A DNA stretch of 64,000 nt, from assembly GCA_008711295.1 (NCBI GenBank), contig VUYV01000147.1:129831-193830 (forward strand), in the 5' to 3' direction. Of this stretch, positions 1 through 12,350 are shown piece by piece. Below the pieces are notes generated by a model, which was given only the letters and a program-made list of their open reading frames with translations, had not been told where the DNA came from and did not search any database. Each line of letters starts with the position of its first letter. Position 1 is the stretch's first letter. Source of the stretch: Anarhynchus alexandrinus (lineage: Eukaryota > Chordata > Aves > Charadriiformes > Charadriidae). A program made the translations under genes and the position numbers.

Positions 1-1756
1 CTTTCAAGCTGCACTTACTACACACATGCAAGTCATGCAAGTAATCTGATTATTTTTACCTTGCTTTCATACTAGGGTGAGAGAGAAAGACAAAAAAAAA
101 ATAAATATCAAAATTACATTAGTTGTAGCAAATGATACTTATTAGCAAGGTTCAAACTTTTCACAGTGAAGCAGATATACATCATTTACAAACAACACAT
201 AATAAAGGGTGAGATTCTATATACACTGTCAGGCTGTAATAATTAACAAGGTTACCCTGTAAACAGCTATCTTAAAAAGTAATATATCAGAGAGCTTTTA
301 TAACTTGTTGCCATACTTAGTTGTGAGTAAAAGCAAACCATGTAAAAGAATTTGGCAGAACTGACACGACCTGATAATTACAAAGTCACGGGTACCTTAG
401 CGCCGATTGTTTGCAGTAGCTCAGCTTTGCCCTAATCCCCCTTTCACTATTTTTTATTCTAATTTACCGTAACATTCAGCTTGCCCCAGTGCCTGATGAA
501 TCATAGCTGTAGGCAAAATGGTTACCACAGGTCCAAGTATCTGTGGTACACTGATTTCCTAAGCAACCACAAAGGATTTACTGGAAGATAATTGCTCTAG
601 ACATTTTGTTATGCACTGGTGTGATTTCACAATTACATAATATAGTGATATATTTCATGAGTAAAATAGGTCTTAGATCTTTTTATTGCTGGGTGATTTG
701 ACATCTGAGGTCAGTTATTAACCTAATGCATTAACAAATGCGTCCATTCTTTTAGTTGCAGAACAGCCTGTGGACTAATCACAACAGTTCCTTGTGCACA
801 AGACCACTTCAAGGCTGTCATTATGCCACGTAGCTAAAGCTGACATAGATTAATGGACTGGTTTCTGTGTTGCTCATCTGTTCATTGTAGCACAGAATTG
901 TCTTGTTCTTGTCATTGCAGAACTGCTGAATATTCATTAAAAACTTAAGTTTTTTGGTCTATTTAAAACCACGCAATACAGTCACTAAATTCAAGTATCT
1001 GTTACCCCATTTCTTTAGGTTATTAAAGCTTAAGTTAAAGATTATCAATAATATACAATATTTTAAAAATAAATACTGGGAAATTTATTTGTGTAAGAAA
1101 TTCAGGATCAGGCTTCTGTGAAGGGAAAAGGTTGCCATGTTTCATTCTACTTGTATTAAATACATTGAGTATTGTATCATTTACATACATTCCTGAATAT
1201 AGGAGAAATTTAATCTAAGGAGTCCAGGAACTTATGTCTAAAAACAATTTTAAATTATACCTAAACACAATATTTTTATACTTACTGAAAATATACTGAC
1301 ACTGACTATGCAAAAACATGCGTACCCATTTAACAGTAATCCCATGAGGAGTAGTTTGTAGTTCAGTTCTTCTACTCATGCACAAGGTAAATGTTTGTGC
1401 TTAATTTTGTGGAGGTATGGAGCCATTCCTCTAAATTTGAAGCCACAAATTCTATTCGTCAAATTAAAAAATACTTAAAAAGTCAGCTACATCATGGTTT
1501 TTGCATAGTATCAGAAAGATATACTGCACCATTACTGCTGTTTCTATTGTATTTGTGTAATGTGAGCTGCATGAAAGACAATGAAATACGCAATGTATGC
1601 AAATAGAGTGTTAGTCTGCTGTGGCAATATAGGGCACATTGGGAACTCACCATTCACTTATTGCAAGTGAACTTGAGAAAAAAATGCAGAGAATAAGATT
1701 ACACTGCATTTACGTCCCCTTACCAAAGGTAAAGAAATTGGTTTGAGCCACGTTAC
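1..1756 (-). other. LAMA2 intron, 3' part cut by the window edge
   Basis: Follows the last visible LG2 exon. AT-rich and single-copy in appearance. I see no following LG2 exon (the expected cysteine-containing end of LG2), repeat or RNA gene in it. Confidence 0.8.
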
Positions 1757-1895
1757 CTTAGATTTCTCAGGGTTGGCAATCCCCCAAAATATATTTTCTC
1801 ATGCCCTTTTAGGTTGAGCCCGAAGTGGCTGCCTGTAGAAGTTGTTGCTATGGTCTCTTCTTCATTGGTGTCTATGTCCACAATTGATATGTTGG
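1757..1895 (-). CDS. LAMA2: LAMA2 exon, LG2 (last exon in the window)
   Basis: 139 nt, two-base entry (G+CC, Ala), 2-base end. It reads NISIVDIDTNEEETIATTST, then GSHFGLNLKGHEKIYFGGLP, and ends TLRNL plus AG. KIYFGGLPTLRNL is the LG2 central strand pair. Sequon: NIS. Acceptor is CTCTTCCAG; donor is CTAAG followed by GTAACG, with C rather than G at +5. The next exon should start by completing a Ser or Arg codon and lies before position 1. Confidence 0.95.
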
Positions 1896-4128
1896 CTGGA
1901 AGAGATTTGAGATTAGTTTCAAAATATCAGACATGAACAATGATGTCTTAATGTAAGAAACCAACAGAGAAATATTTGGAAGGTTAGCAGGTGAGGGGAG
2001 AGGTAAGGAGGGTTGTATTTTGCAGTTAAGACACTGGATTTCCAAATTGTCAATTAAGGGCAGGGGAAGAGACCTGCACTTTACTCTGTTTCCATAACAA
2101 CCTGAAAACCTAGCAATTCTGTATGCTTTATTTTTATATATTCTCTAAACCTGTTTCAGTTTGGTATGTTCTTTGTGTTGATGTAATTTGGAGCTAACAC
2201 TTCAGGACAAATTCAAGACAGAAGAGATCATTTTACATTTAATTTGTGATTTCAGTCCAAAGGTTGTCACTTGAGCAGGATTTTTTAGTGTTAAGCATTG
2301 TCGTTACGTGCCTTAGAGATTGGTGATCAGTCACTCTAAACCATTTTCAAACCCACAGCAGTCAGTTGCTGTCACGTCTAATCTCAATCTGGGGTCAGTG
2401 ATGTGCTACATACAACCATCCTATTTAAATACTTCTTCCATGTATATTTTTAATGTATGGATTAATACAGAATATAAAGTTCAAGGAGAGAGACAAGACA
2501 CAGTGAAAAATACTGAGCAGTCCCCAAGGAAGAAAGCAATCTTCAACCATAGGGATGCAAAGATCCTCCCTCCCTCCCTGCCTTCCGTTTTTTTTCCTTC
2601 AGACAGTTAAATGCAAGAGATTGCTTATAATCTACAGGTTCTCCCCACCCCAAAGGAATGAAATGAACCTTTATTTTAACTAAAAAAGTGACCAGCCTGA
2701 TTTTTGGTTCAAGATGGAATAGAGTGAGTTTGGAGATGATAGACCTGTCAGCCTCTTAGGAGATTTCAAAGGGAGGACTGGCTGGAAGAGGTAATGTATA
2801 ATCCATGGAGGGGAAGGAGCAATGGGAGGATGGGAGGAAGAGTCTTTTCTGATAGAAGCTCTCCCCACAGCTGAGTCTCTTGTAGCAGCAGCTGACTAAA
2901 GAAATGCCTTAAAAGAGAGAAGGAATATGCAAAACCTGAAACCAAACCATTCTCCGAAGCGAAAGAGAATTGAATGGGGGATAGACTTTCCTGCTGTACC
3001 TTACTGTAAACAGATTACTTTTCCTTTCATTTCTATACCTGTATCTTCTTTATAAACACATGATATGTTTGAACGGTATTCATAAATTACAATTACATGG
3101 CATTGTATTTTATCTTAATACTTTCTGAGTTAAGTATGAACTAAGGTAACTGGCTAGCAATGAGGCATTCCTCCTCTAAAGGTACAGGAAATCTACAAGT
3201 GAGAGCTCTGAGTTACTTTGGCCAGTGTCCCAGCCCCCAAGTCTACTTCAGCCAAATGACAGGAGAGTGGGTCTGTGTTTGAGATGCGAAGGTCAGGTAA
3301 AGAGCGGGCACTGCAGGGGCAGAGGAGGAAGAGTGTGTTCAGGGGCTCGTGGTGATCCTGAAAATTCAGAATGCAGTAAGACTTCAGGATAGAAATGTAC
3401 AGAGGATGTCATAGATACCATAAATAAAATTAATTTGGCTGAGTTAAGATTCTACCAGTTAGATAAAAAACAAACACAAAGAAACAGTTTTGCCAGAATG
3501 ACACCCAGCATTCTTTGTGATCTTCTAAAATGCCACCACTTCACATTCTGCACCGGTAGTACAGTACGCAGTGCACAGGTTAAAGAATTAGTAGCACTTT
3601 TGAAGATGTTCCCAGTTATTTCCGTGCAGAGTCACATCATGGCACACTGCATATCATTAGGGAATATAAAAGTTGTGTTTGTCTACTGAGGTACTGCACT
3701 ATCAGTACTGAAGTCATTGCCTTTTTAAGCGCTTTGGGATATGCTGAGCGTGAGAAGACTGTACAGCATGAAAGCTATTGCTGTCCTAACAAAAATCACA
3801 CAGATTTGTTTTATGATTTTGAACAACATCAGGGAATTGATGAAAAAGCTTCTTTTTTCCCCCACTCAGAACCATTTTAGAATGTAATTTATAAAACTGT
3901 AAAGCAGAATTATGCCTGAAAATTAAGCTACCTGTTCATAAAAGGCCTGTTTGACAGTGCAATCACTCACATGCAACTCAACACACCTGTAATTTAAGAA
4001 AAAGATGTTGCTAAATTACTAGAACTTTATAATTCCAGCAATTTTGCACAACTTCCCCATGATTAGATGGTTAGCTGTGCTGCACAGGTAACTGGGAAAG
4101 TCATGGTGTTGAAACCACAGGAACTCAC
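1896..4128 (-). other. LAMA2 intron (2233 bp, phase 1)
   Basis: Lies between the two LG2 exons 4129-4273 and 1757-1895. Only short chance open frames on both strands. No recognisable repeat. Confidence 0.85.
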
Positions 4129-4273
4129 CTTGCTTTTGAATTCTTGACAGGGTGAAAGATTTCCATTTGCCATCGTTATGATTTTGGTTGCTGATTACAG
4201 AAGCTGTACCTGAACCCAGATCGTAGCTGACTTTTATACGCCCACCACTGAGTTCTACACTCATGAAATCCTT
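4129..4273 (-). CDS. LAMA2: LAMA2 exon, LG2
   Basis: 145 nt, phase 0 start, one-base end. It reads KDFMSVELSGGRIKVSYDLG, then SGTASVISNQNHNDGKWKSF, and ends TLSRIQKQ plus G. It holds the LG2 strands (FMSVEL-GG-IKVSYDLGSG and NDGKWKSFTLSRIQKQ). NDGKW is the usual LG turn before the W-K/H strand. Acceptor is TTAACAG; donor is AGCAAG followed by GTGAGT. Confidence 0.97.
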
Positions 4274-6359
4274 CTGTTAATGGAAAGGATTAGATATACA
4301 AATTACAATTCTTGTCCATTTTGGTAAGAGGCATGTTGCATTAAATAAACACTTTCTTTTCCTGGGTGACAACAGACACTTTTTTCAAGCTTTTTAAAAA
4401 ATCTACTTAGGCATTTACTGCCCAGGACCGTAACGTACAAAATTCTGCTGCCAACAAGCTCTTTTTTCCCCCTTTTCTTCTCCTTTGGATTGCTAACTTC
4501 GCTGGAATCTTGCTAAAGACTTAGTTGGAGTTTTGATGGGGTGCCTGCACTTTTATTTTCTTAGATTGAAGACAGATATACACATTATAATTACCTGAAA
4601 CTAATACTTAGCCTTGAGTGTATGCCTGTACTACAGGTAGGGCATTTACTACATACCACAGCTACATTTAAACTGGCAAGGTAGAAAAACAAGAATAGTA
4701 AATATGGTAAAACAGGCTTGTTTTACCAGGGTTTCCAGAGAATAATCTGTACTGATGTAGCAATGGAGAGCTATGAACTGTTATTCTCATCAACCACTGA
4801 CACCAGTATTTAAGCAGTAACTGGAGATGGTTTACTGGATCAACAGTATACACTGCAGTACCTACAGAAAAAGACCTGGCAGGATACAAAGAGCAAAACA
4901 AATAGCCAGGGAACTGGATAGCATGAAAAGCATTGAGTAAGCAATGGTGGAACTACATCCCAGGACACGAATGTACCAGAGAAATTTTAAGTTTAATTAT
5001 CATTTTGCTCATGGCCAGTTCCACCTGTACTCAGACCTAGGGGGAATGAAAATACTTTACCATGTGCTGACTGCTTATGTAAAAGTGTGATAATAATGTT
5101 ATGTATAAGAACATAAATTTATGTTAAGAAGAAAAGAGTAAAATTTAACAATATTCTAGTTGCTGATGCATGTCTATCCATGCGTTACTAGAGAAATCAT
5201 CTTCAAAGCTTTTATACAGTGGGACAATATCTTAAGAGACAAATTGTATCAGGGACCAGTTGCCTTCCAGCTCCCAATGTTTTTCAGAAGTTCAAGTACA
5301 TATTTTTTTCTAGAAAATGACATAAATGAATAATAATTATACAAAAAATTATACAAAATCATCTAAAATAATTACATTAATTATACTTTCAATATTCAAT
5401 TATAAAAATTAATTAGAAAAACTATGTAATTACTTAATTATAATAATAAAATGTTATCTTTTACTATAGTCAGTCAGAAGGAGCACCCTCCTCCTTGATA
5501 ATTCCAGCAGTTCTGATAATTTTCCCAAAATACAGGAATCTGAAAGAAGACTGATTTACACAAACACCGTTTTGTAAAATAGTGAGTGCTCAGTAATTCT
5601 TCAAGACATCAGTGACAACTGCTGTACATAATTTCTGGCCCATACGAAAAGGCTAAGGAAAGGACCCTGTTTCCAGTCAGGTGTGCAAATCAATCTGGAT
5701 CAGAGATGCTGAAGCTAAGTTACTCCTGATTCATGTGAGGATCTGGCCAGATGTCTTCATAAATAACTTCTCCCTGTTTTCCACACACGTTTGATAGTGT
5801 GGGTGAATAAGAACCTTGAACAGATTTATAACTAATGTTCCTATTCTCTAATTTAGCTGTAAAAGGCACCATCTGTAGACCTGGTAAAAACATCATCACC
5901 ATCACATCCTGTTTGTTCCCCTCTAATGCCACTCACATTAAACACAAACTTTTTCTTTATATCAGTAGGACTTCTGGCTAAGACTTGTCTCTTCCCATAT
6001 CCTCCCTGCCCTCACTCTATGACATTTTAAACTGTGAATGTACAACCACAACTGAAAATATTTGCACAGGTAAACATTTAGCAAAAATGAAAATTAATTG
6101 ATAATTTCAGAAAAGCTGGAATTCCCCTCAGTCTAACATAATGCTGCAAGTCAGTAAACACTAGATAGTCAACTTCCACACTATAACATTGTCTTCACTT
6201 GGACACATTTGGACAGCAGTGAAGCATCATACCAGGCAACAACATACCAGGCCAGTGCTACATGAAATTACTATTTGTTTTCATAATATGATGAATTCAG
6301 CCACTGCAAAGATGGCACGAAAGCTGTAAGGAGTGTGGAGGTTAGCTGGTTGTTCTTAC
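4274..6359 (-). other. LAMA2 intron (2086 bp, phase 0)
   Basis: GT-AG. Very AT-rich between about 5290 and 5460 (long runs of AATTA-type sequence). Nothing else recognised. Confidence 0.85.
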
Positions 6360-6522
6360 CAAGTCATCAGTAGCAAGATACATCAGCAGGGCATTCGATG
6401 AGAAGGTCCTGAATTTGAACATGACTGTGGAAATATTGGGGTTCCAGCGGATTGGGCGGCTCACCATGGCGTAGCTGTCGCCATCGAACTGGACCGTCCC
6501 TTCACCGTCTGCCACCTGTGGA
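6360..6522 (-). CDS. LAMA2: LAMA2 exon, start of LG2
   Basis: 163 nt, one-base entry (completing AG+T, Ser), phase 0 end. It reads PQVADGEGTVQFDGDSYAMV, then SRPIRWNPNISTVMFKFRTF, and ends SSNALLMYLATDDL. The TVQFDG strand opens LG2, and FKFRTFS-ALLMYLA is the next conserved strand pair. Sequon: NIS. Acceptor is CTCTTTTCAG; donor is ACTTG followed by GTAAGA. An in-exon CAG just inside the start could look like an acceptor but would drop two residues and break the frame. Confidence 0.97.
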
Positions 6523-8573
6523 CTGAAAAGAGGCAATTCCAACCACTTTCCTTTGCCGTGTGAGGTTAAAAGAAAAAGATGGGGGGCGGGGCTAGTGGAG
6601 TTAAGACTCTTGGGAGTCTTCCTGAACTTGGTTTGATTTCATATCGAAGCCCTGTTCTGACAAGTGATGCTGTAAGGTCAGCTCAGCGGCTGTCCAACAC
6701 AAAAGCACATCTGGGAGGAAGATGGAAGAGGAATATGTCTCATATATCTCATGGTCTGTAATGACTCATTTTGCAATCCTCAATGTAAAATAGTGTTATG
6801 TACTCTTTCATCTTGTAACAAATCTTGGTTTTGTTATTGTTAGTGATTTTAAAACTGAAAACTGAAAACCCTGGAAACCGTGATTCTCTGTTTACCCACA
6901 AATTACAAACATCGCAGAGCAGAAGCATCAGTCCCTGCACAGTTTTTGACATTCCTGTCATTACAAAAAAGAAAAGATCAGGCCTTGAGTTTGTTTGATA
7001 TGATTTTTATGATAGACTCTTTGTCCATTTCTGTCACCCAGACCAGGTATAGCTGCAAAACAGCAATCTTTTTGGTTTAAGCACAAACATAACTGGATTT
7101 GAATACGGGACCTACATGTGAAATATTGGCCGGGAACACGTTTCCCATTTATCTTGGCATGCATACAAGGATTTTGAAGGTATCCTCTCACCTTCCATAG
7201 CTACATTTAACAGTTAAGTTTTAGCAATTAGATTTTGCAGGAGAACAGGGCTCTTTCTGGTACTGGAACAATGGGTTAAGGTAAAAAGGAGCTTTTAATG
7301 TGGATTTCTACAAATCTCAAATTCTTTTTTTTAATCTTCTTCCAAGCAAGCAGGTCTACACTATCACTAATGAACGAGAAAATTAAATTTAGGCAGAGAT
7401 GCACGTAAAGGTTTAAGCATTTCCATTAGGAGCTGCTTAGAACTGAAACGCATATATCCATCACTATGATGCTTAAATTTCCACCTAAGTGTCCAGGGCC
7501 TACATTTGTAGTCAAGGAAATCCTCTGGTATTTCCAAAATTGTTTCAGTTCACAACTGGAATTTCCATCACTTTCAAAGGGCTACGCCTTAGCAGGTTGT
7601 CAAACCAGGCTGCTAGTTTGAAAACTTGCCTACTCTTAACTTCCTTGACTGGATCTACAATTGTTTTGCCTAGTGCAGCATGAGCTCTATATCGTACACT
7701 GATACTGCCAAATTCACTAAAAGCCAGGAGCATCTAAGAGAACAGTGCTGCTTTCATGCAGTGGGTCACTGTGAAAACCACAAACAACAATGTGAGAGAC
7801 CCAGAGCCTGTCTTCTTTATGTGGTAATTCCCAGGACTGTGCTGCAGTGTCAGGTGGTCCCTCAGCTTTTGAAGCTGAGGCATGGCACAGGAAAGCGTTT
7901 GAGATTAGCTTGGTGGGAAAGAGGGATGACTATCACAGCTCTCAAAGGCCAAGGACACATCTGGAAAGGAAGTAACTTATGTTGTTTTAAATTTCCAAAG
8001 AGAGTTAAGAGCCTACATATGTGAATCCTGGTCTTGCCTGGATGGACCATTTACCCTACCTGTAACCACAGGTCACTGACAGGGACAGGATTTCCCATTC
8101 TCTTTTGAGAATGGAAACACCTTTCTCTTGTGGGGGTCTCTGCTCACTACACTGGTGGCTGTGAAAGCCACCTTGAGGCACCTGACTCTGTCCCACACTG
8201 TGTAAGAGGTGCAGGCACCCGCTCCACAGCTGTCCATGAGCTGGACTCACTCCCACTGCAGATCTCACTCTCTTTCACATTTTGACTCATCCTGGTTAAT
8301 GGTTAGCAGAGTCTCTCCATCACAGCACTGTTACACTGTCTTAATTCTGTTAAGACACCAACCACATTTTCGACCCAGATTGGGTGCTTTCCCTCTGGGT
8401 GTACTTGCAACTTAACCTCGTATTTCCTACAACTCTCAGCATTGCGTATGGATCACAGCTGTCTACTGGAACTTGACGGCTGCCGTGGAAAATCCTGCTG
8501 CTTACCACAGAAGACAGCGTCACCACAGATGGGTTCACAAAGGAGCATGAGAAGCAGTCAGTCCATTACCTAC
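6523..8573 (-). other. LAMA2 intron (2051 bp, phase 2)
   Basis: GT-AG. The part from about 7700 to 8450 has higher GC and several short overlapping open frames on both strands without codon-like conservation that I can recognise. Two small perfect stems are present (7861-7881 and 8093-8112). Confidence 0.85.
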
Positions 8574-8698
8574 CTGACAGCACACCCTTTGCAGTCACCT
8601 TCGATATCCCTGAAATTCCACAGTCCTATGGGTTTGCTGTCTAGAAAGGTCTCACCCATGCAGCCAGTGAAGGTGGTGACTCTTACAGCATCTGACTT
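8574..8698 (-). CDS. LAMA2: LAMA2 exon, end of LG1
   Basis: 125 nt, phase 0 start, 2-base end. Translation is KSDAVRVTTFTGCMGETFLD, then SKPIGLWNFRDIEGDCKGCA, then V plus AG. The FTGCMGE motif is the conserved LG disulfide site near the domain end, and GDCKGC supplies the partner cysteines. Acceptor is TTTTGTTGCAG; donor is GTCAG followed by GTAGGT. It is short, so only phase chaining with its neighbours and similarity to alpha-2 reveal it. Confidence 0.95.
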
Positions 8699-8796
8699 CT
8701 GCAACAAAAACCACAAATCTCATCAGAATTCAATCTGAAGTGATCTACTGTGTCTAAAATCAAAACTGGTATGAAAATCACAAGTACCAGAAGATG

Positions 8797-8934
8797 CTTC
8801 TTATTATTTTCAGTTCAAATAGCAATAATTAATCTGAAAAGTCCTCCTATTAAACAACTGATCATCTTCTTATTATTTTAAATACAAGTAGTAATAATTA
8901 ATCCAAAAAGTCCTCCTGTTAAACAACTGATGAG
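8797..8934. repeat. 69-bp tandem duplication
   Basis: Two adjacent 69-bp units, 8797-8865 and 8866-8934, both starting CTTCTTATTATTTT and both containing TAATAATTAAT-like and AAGTCCTCCT-TTAAACAACT blocks. They differ at roughly ten positions. They lie about 100 bp upstream (gene sense) of the acceptor of the LG1 exon 8574-8698. Confidence 0.9.
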
Positions 8935-10653
8935 CAAAAATGTGAACTAAACTTTGTATCAGTCAGCATGGAAAAGCCCATTTATTTGAGACTCTGGGGA
9001 ACACCTAGGCAGAACAATTCCTGGAGAACGAGGAGCTGCCCTGGCTTCCACGTCACCCTCAGCTTTCCTTGCTATTCAGAGACCTGCCTTCTCCTACTTG
9101 TTCAAGGTCTGCTTGGGTTTTTGTTTAAGACTTCATAGAAAGGATTATGAGGAACCTTGCCTGCAATACAATAAGCAAAATATTTCTACTGTACTTAATG
9201 CTCAAAAGCCTGGCATTTGAGCAGATCATCCAAGATAAAAGACCAACTGTGAACTCAACTGGCTACACCTGTAAAGCTCATGCTAAATTTTGGTTGCAGA
9301 AAAAAGTGCAGATGGCAAAGCAATTACAACTCATATCCCATCAAAACTCATTAAGCTAGGGTCATGCACATGGGGTAATGCTCATTAGATCACAACACGG
9401 TACCATGATCAAGGTAGTGAGATTTGACAGTACACAGAGTACTCAACTCAAAATTATCCTTCTAAAAATACCTAGTTTCATTTAAATTTCACTTCATCAA
9501 TATGAGCTGATTGAAAATCTATATACTTAGCTATTTGAAATAGACAAGCACCTGCTGTTTTCCATACAGCAATTATGAATATTAAGATCTTGCACGAGAA
9601 TATGGAGAAGTGCAACTTGAAAATATTCAAGGAAAAGTATGACTCAAAAGACTTAATGTGTTGGTGATATTTCCCAGGGTAATTGGGAAGGTTTTAATTA
9701 GCAACAAGTATGAACTTAATGTCACTTCTGAGAAATTCATGACATCTAAGTATCATAGCCTTCTACTCAAGTCAGATGAAAGATGTTTTTAAAAACTGAA
9801 AATAAGACTTCTTTTTGAATACACTGCAAAGACGCAGGCAAAAATGGATGCAGACAAAATCCCAGGACAAATCTAAAGCACTCCAAAACCCAATAACATG
9901 AAGAAGCAGACTTCTGAGACAAAGATTGAAAAAGTATCAGTGACCTTGATAAATGTCCAAAGAGCTTCATGGTTTTAGAAAAGAGTCTCAGTTAAGGTCT
10001 TCATTTTTTGAGCCTGACAACTATACCACATGATGACAAAAAAAACCCAGAAAAATAAAGTCATCCTTTATCTTTTAATTCACAGACTGTTTCTGAACAG
10101 AGCAAGTCTGATAGTGTTTTAAACCCTGAATTGCAACTATAGCAGCCATACCAAACTTACAATACACTGTCTTCCTACCTCTGCCCTTGTCTTTATTTAC
10201 ATGGAGAAAAAAAAAAAAATCAGGATGGCTTTCCTGACCAAGATGAAAAAATGGAGAATTCTCCAGAAAATACCTGCAGAACTGGTATTGAGGTTGAAAA
10301 TAGCTGTTCTGGCATCAGACTTTTGCAGCATCCATAATTCCTGTTCCTGTTCAGCATCGCACCTCATACTTGATCCTAAGACTCTCTTTACGTGCTGAAC
10401 TGTGTTCACTACCCACCTATGACTCACTGTATCTAACTAAAGAAAAAAAGGAAAATATTCAGGAAACGGTTCAGATTTAACTGTTACTGTGTTCCAGGTC
10501 CTTTTGTTTACCCTGAAACATCAAGAGCCCTTGAACTCTTTGGGGTTTCCTGTGGAAATTAGGAGTAGGCACAACACTACTTTATGCTGTGGCACAGAAC
10601 AGCTGTTGCTGAATTTCTGTATCATCTTTGATTCTCTGGATTCTTCATGTAAG

Positions 10654-11165
10654 CAATCCCACTGTCCATGTTTCCAACAAAGATGTTAAACAGCAGCAGT
10701 CCCAATACCAACCCCTGAGGAACCCTGCTCGTCACTGGTCTCCCCGTGGACATCGAGGCGTTGACCACAACCCTTTGAGCACGACCATCCAGGCAATTCC
10801 TATTCCACCAAGTGGTCCATCCATCAAATCCATTTCTCTCCAATTCAGTGACAAGGATGTCATGCGCTACAGTGTCAAATGCTTTGCACAAGTCCAGGCA
10901 GATGATGTCAGTTGCTCCTCCCTTATCTGCCAACACTGTAACTCTGTCATAGAAGGCCACTAAATTTGTCAGACATGATTTGTCTTAGTGAAGCCATGTT
11001 GGCTGTCACTGATCACCTCCTTATTTTCCAAGTGCCTTAGCAGAGTTTCCAGGAGGATCTGCTCCATGATCTTGCCAGGCAGAGAGGTGAGAGTGACTGG
11101 CCTGTAGTTCCCTAGGTCTTCCTTTTTTCCCTTTTTGAAAATGGGGGTTATTTTCCAGGGGTTGT
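10654..11165 (-). mobile_element. CR1 LINE fragment, internal part of the RT gene, 3' end missing
   Basis: On the minus strand it reads from upstream of the RT through recognisable CR1 reverse-transcriptase motifs: DLCKAFDTV (motif A region), [16 protein letters not shown] (motif B region) and NMDSGI. The match stops at GACAGTGGGATTG, before the A-D-D active-site segment and without any CR1 3' UTR or 8-mer tail. CR1 copies are normally cut at the 5' end and keep the 3' end, so this is a remnant whose 3' part was deleted. It is not functional. Confidence 0.87.
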
Positions 11166-12290
11166 AATGTCAATGTAATTAATTTTGTTACCAGTGAAAA
11201 CAACAGTAGAAACTAAAACTTACCCGACATAACAAAAATCCAAGAATGAAAGAAAGTTGAGAAGAATTATGAAGTGTGGGAGATAAAGTACCTTCCCTCG
11301 GTTTATTTCCATTCCCTTTGAAAAAACATATCAAAGGGACAGAGAACAGAAAGCCAGTGAGGCCATTCTGGTTTTGTAAGGGTCACTAATCTCTGCAGTA
11401 TCACTTTTAGCAACTGATGATTCATTAATTTTAGAAAGCAAACTGCTTTAGTTGCCCCTAGATAGAAAGCTGGAAGGTAGAGAGCAAACCTTTGTTTAAG
11501 GCTGTAAGGAGAACATAGAAAAAGATGACAGAAAGTCTGCTTTATCTAGTACATAATTCTCCAAGAAATTCTTCAATTGACTTCCTTGACTATTTGCCAT
11601 ATGAAACCAAATGACATAAAAAAATGTGCATGGCAGTTATTTACACCCTTAAAGTTCAACAGGAAATGTCAAAATTCATTGCATCTGCATCTTCAAAACT
11701 TGAAAATGTTTGTGATTTTTTGTGGATCTATTTCAAATCAAGCAAGAGCGTGCAGACATCAATTCTACTAATATGGACTGATTCACAATTTCCTAGTCCA
11801 AAATCTCATGACATTTTTTCCTGTTCCTGTGAATCCTAGTCCATCAGGTATATCTCAGTTAAATTAGCTGGCAGTTGTATAAGTCTTACTTTTTTTTTCG
11901 TGTGCAGAAGCCCTGAGTTATGAAGCTGATCGAGTTCTAAAATGAAGTTACCTGGCTGTGTTCCAAAACACATGGATATCTTTGAAGCTAATGCTGGACT
12001 TCAAGACACAGATTTCAAGCAAGTGGAATCTACATTTTCTACTCCTCTTGTAGCTTCTGATTTTGTCTGTGTCAGTCTGGAAATAGGCACAAATTCCTTT
12101 CTTTGTAAGAAAGGAATATGTCTATCCACATATTTCCAAACCAGAACCATCTAGAAAGTTGAACTTTCTAAAAAGTAGAAAGTTGGAGCATAAACTATTG
12201 TGCTAGTTCAACATTTAAGGACATATACAAATTTTAGGGTAAAATAAAGTTCTTTGAGTTAACTGTTTGGGAAAGTCTAAATGTTAGCAC

Positions 12291-12350
12291 TTTTTTTTTA
12301 AATGTTAAATGATGATTTTTTTTTTAGTAACATTAACATTTAAAAAAAAA
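12291..12350. repeat. 18-bp perfect inverted repeat
   Basis: Arms 12291-12308 and 12333-12350 are exact reverse complements (nine T, then AAATGTTAA; and the mirror), separated by 24 bases. It may be a cruciform or a decayed palindromic element. Confidence 0.85.

Noticed and set aside
1391..1606. Short open frames of 60-130 codons throughout the introns on both strands
   Set aside because: In AT-rich intron DNA such frames are expected. They lack known domains, sensible start contexts and codon-like structure, and most overlap frames on the other strand.
6516..6523. Alternative acceptor a few bases inside exon 6360-6522 (CCACAG before GTGGCA)
   Set aside because: It would shift the frame from the preceding exon and lose the Pro-Gln seen in alpha-2. 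The site CTCTTTTCAG has the better pyrimidine tract.
7861..7881. Small perfect stem (CCTCAGCTT/AAGCTGAGG) as a terminator or microRNA
   Set aside because: Nine base pairs with a three-base loop is too short for a microRNA precursor, and terminators of this kind are bacterial.
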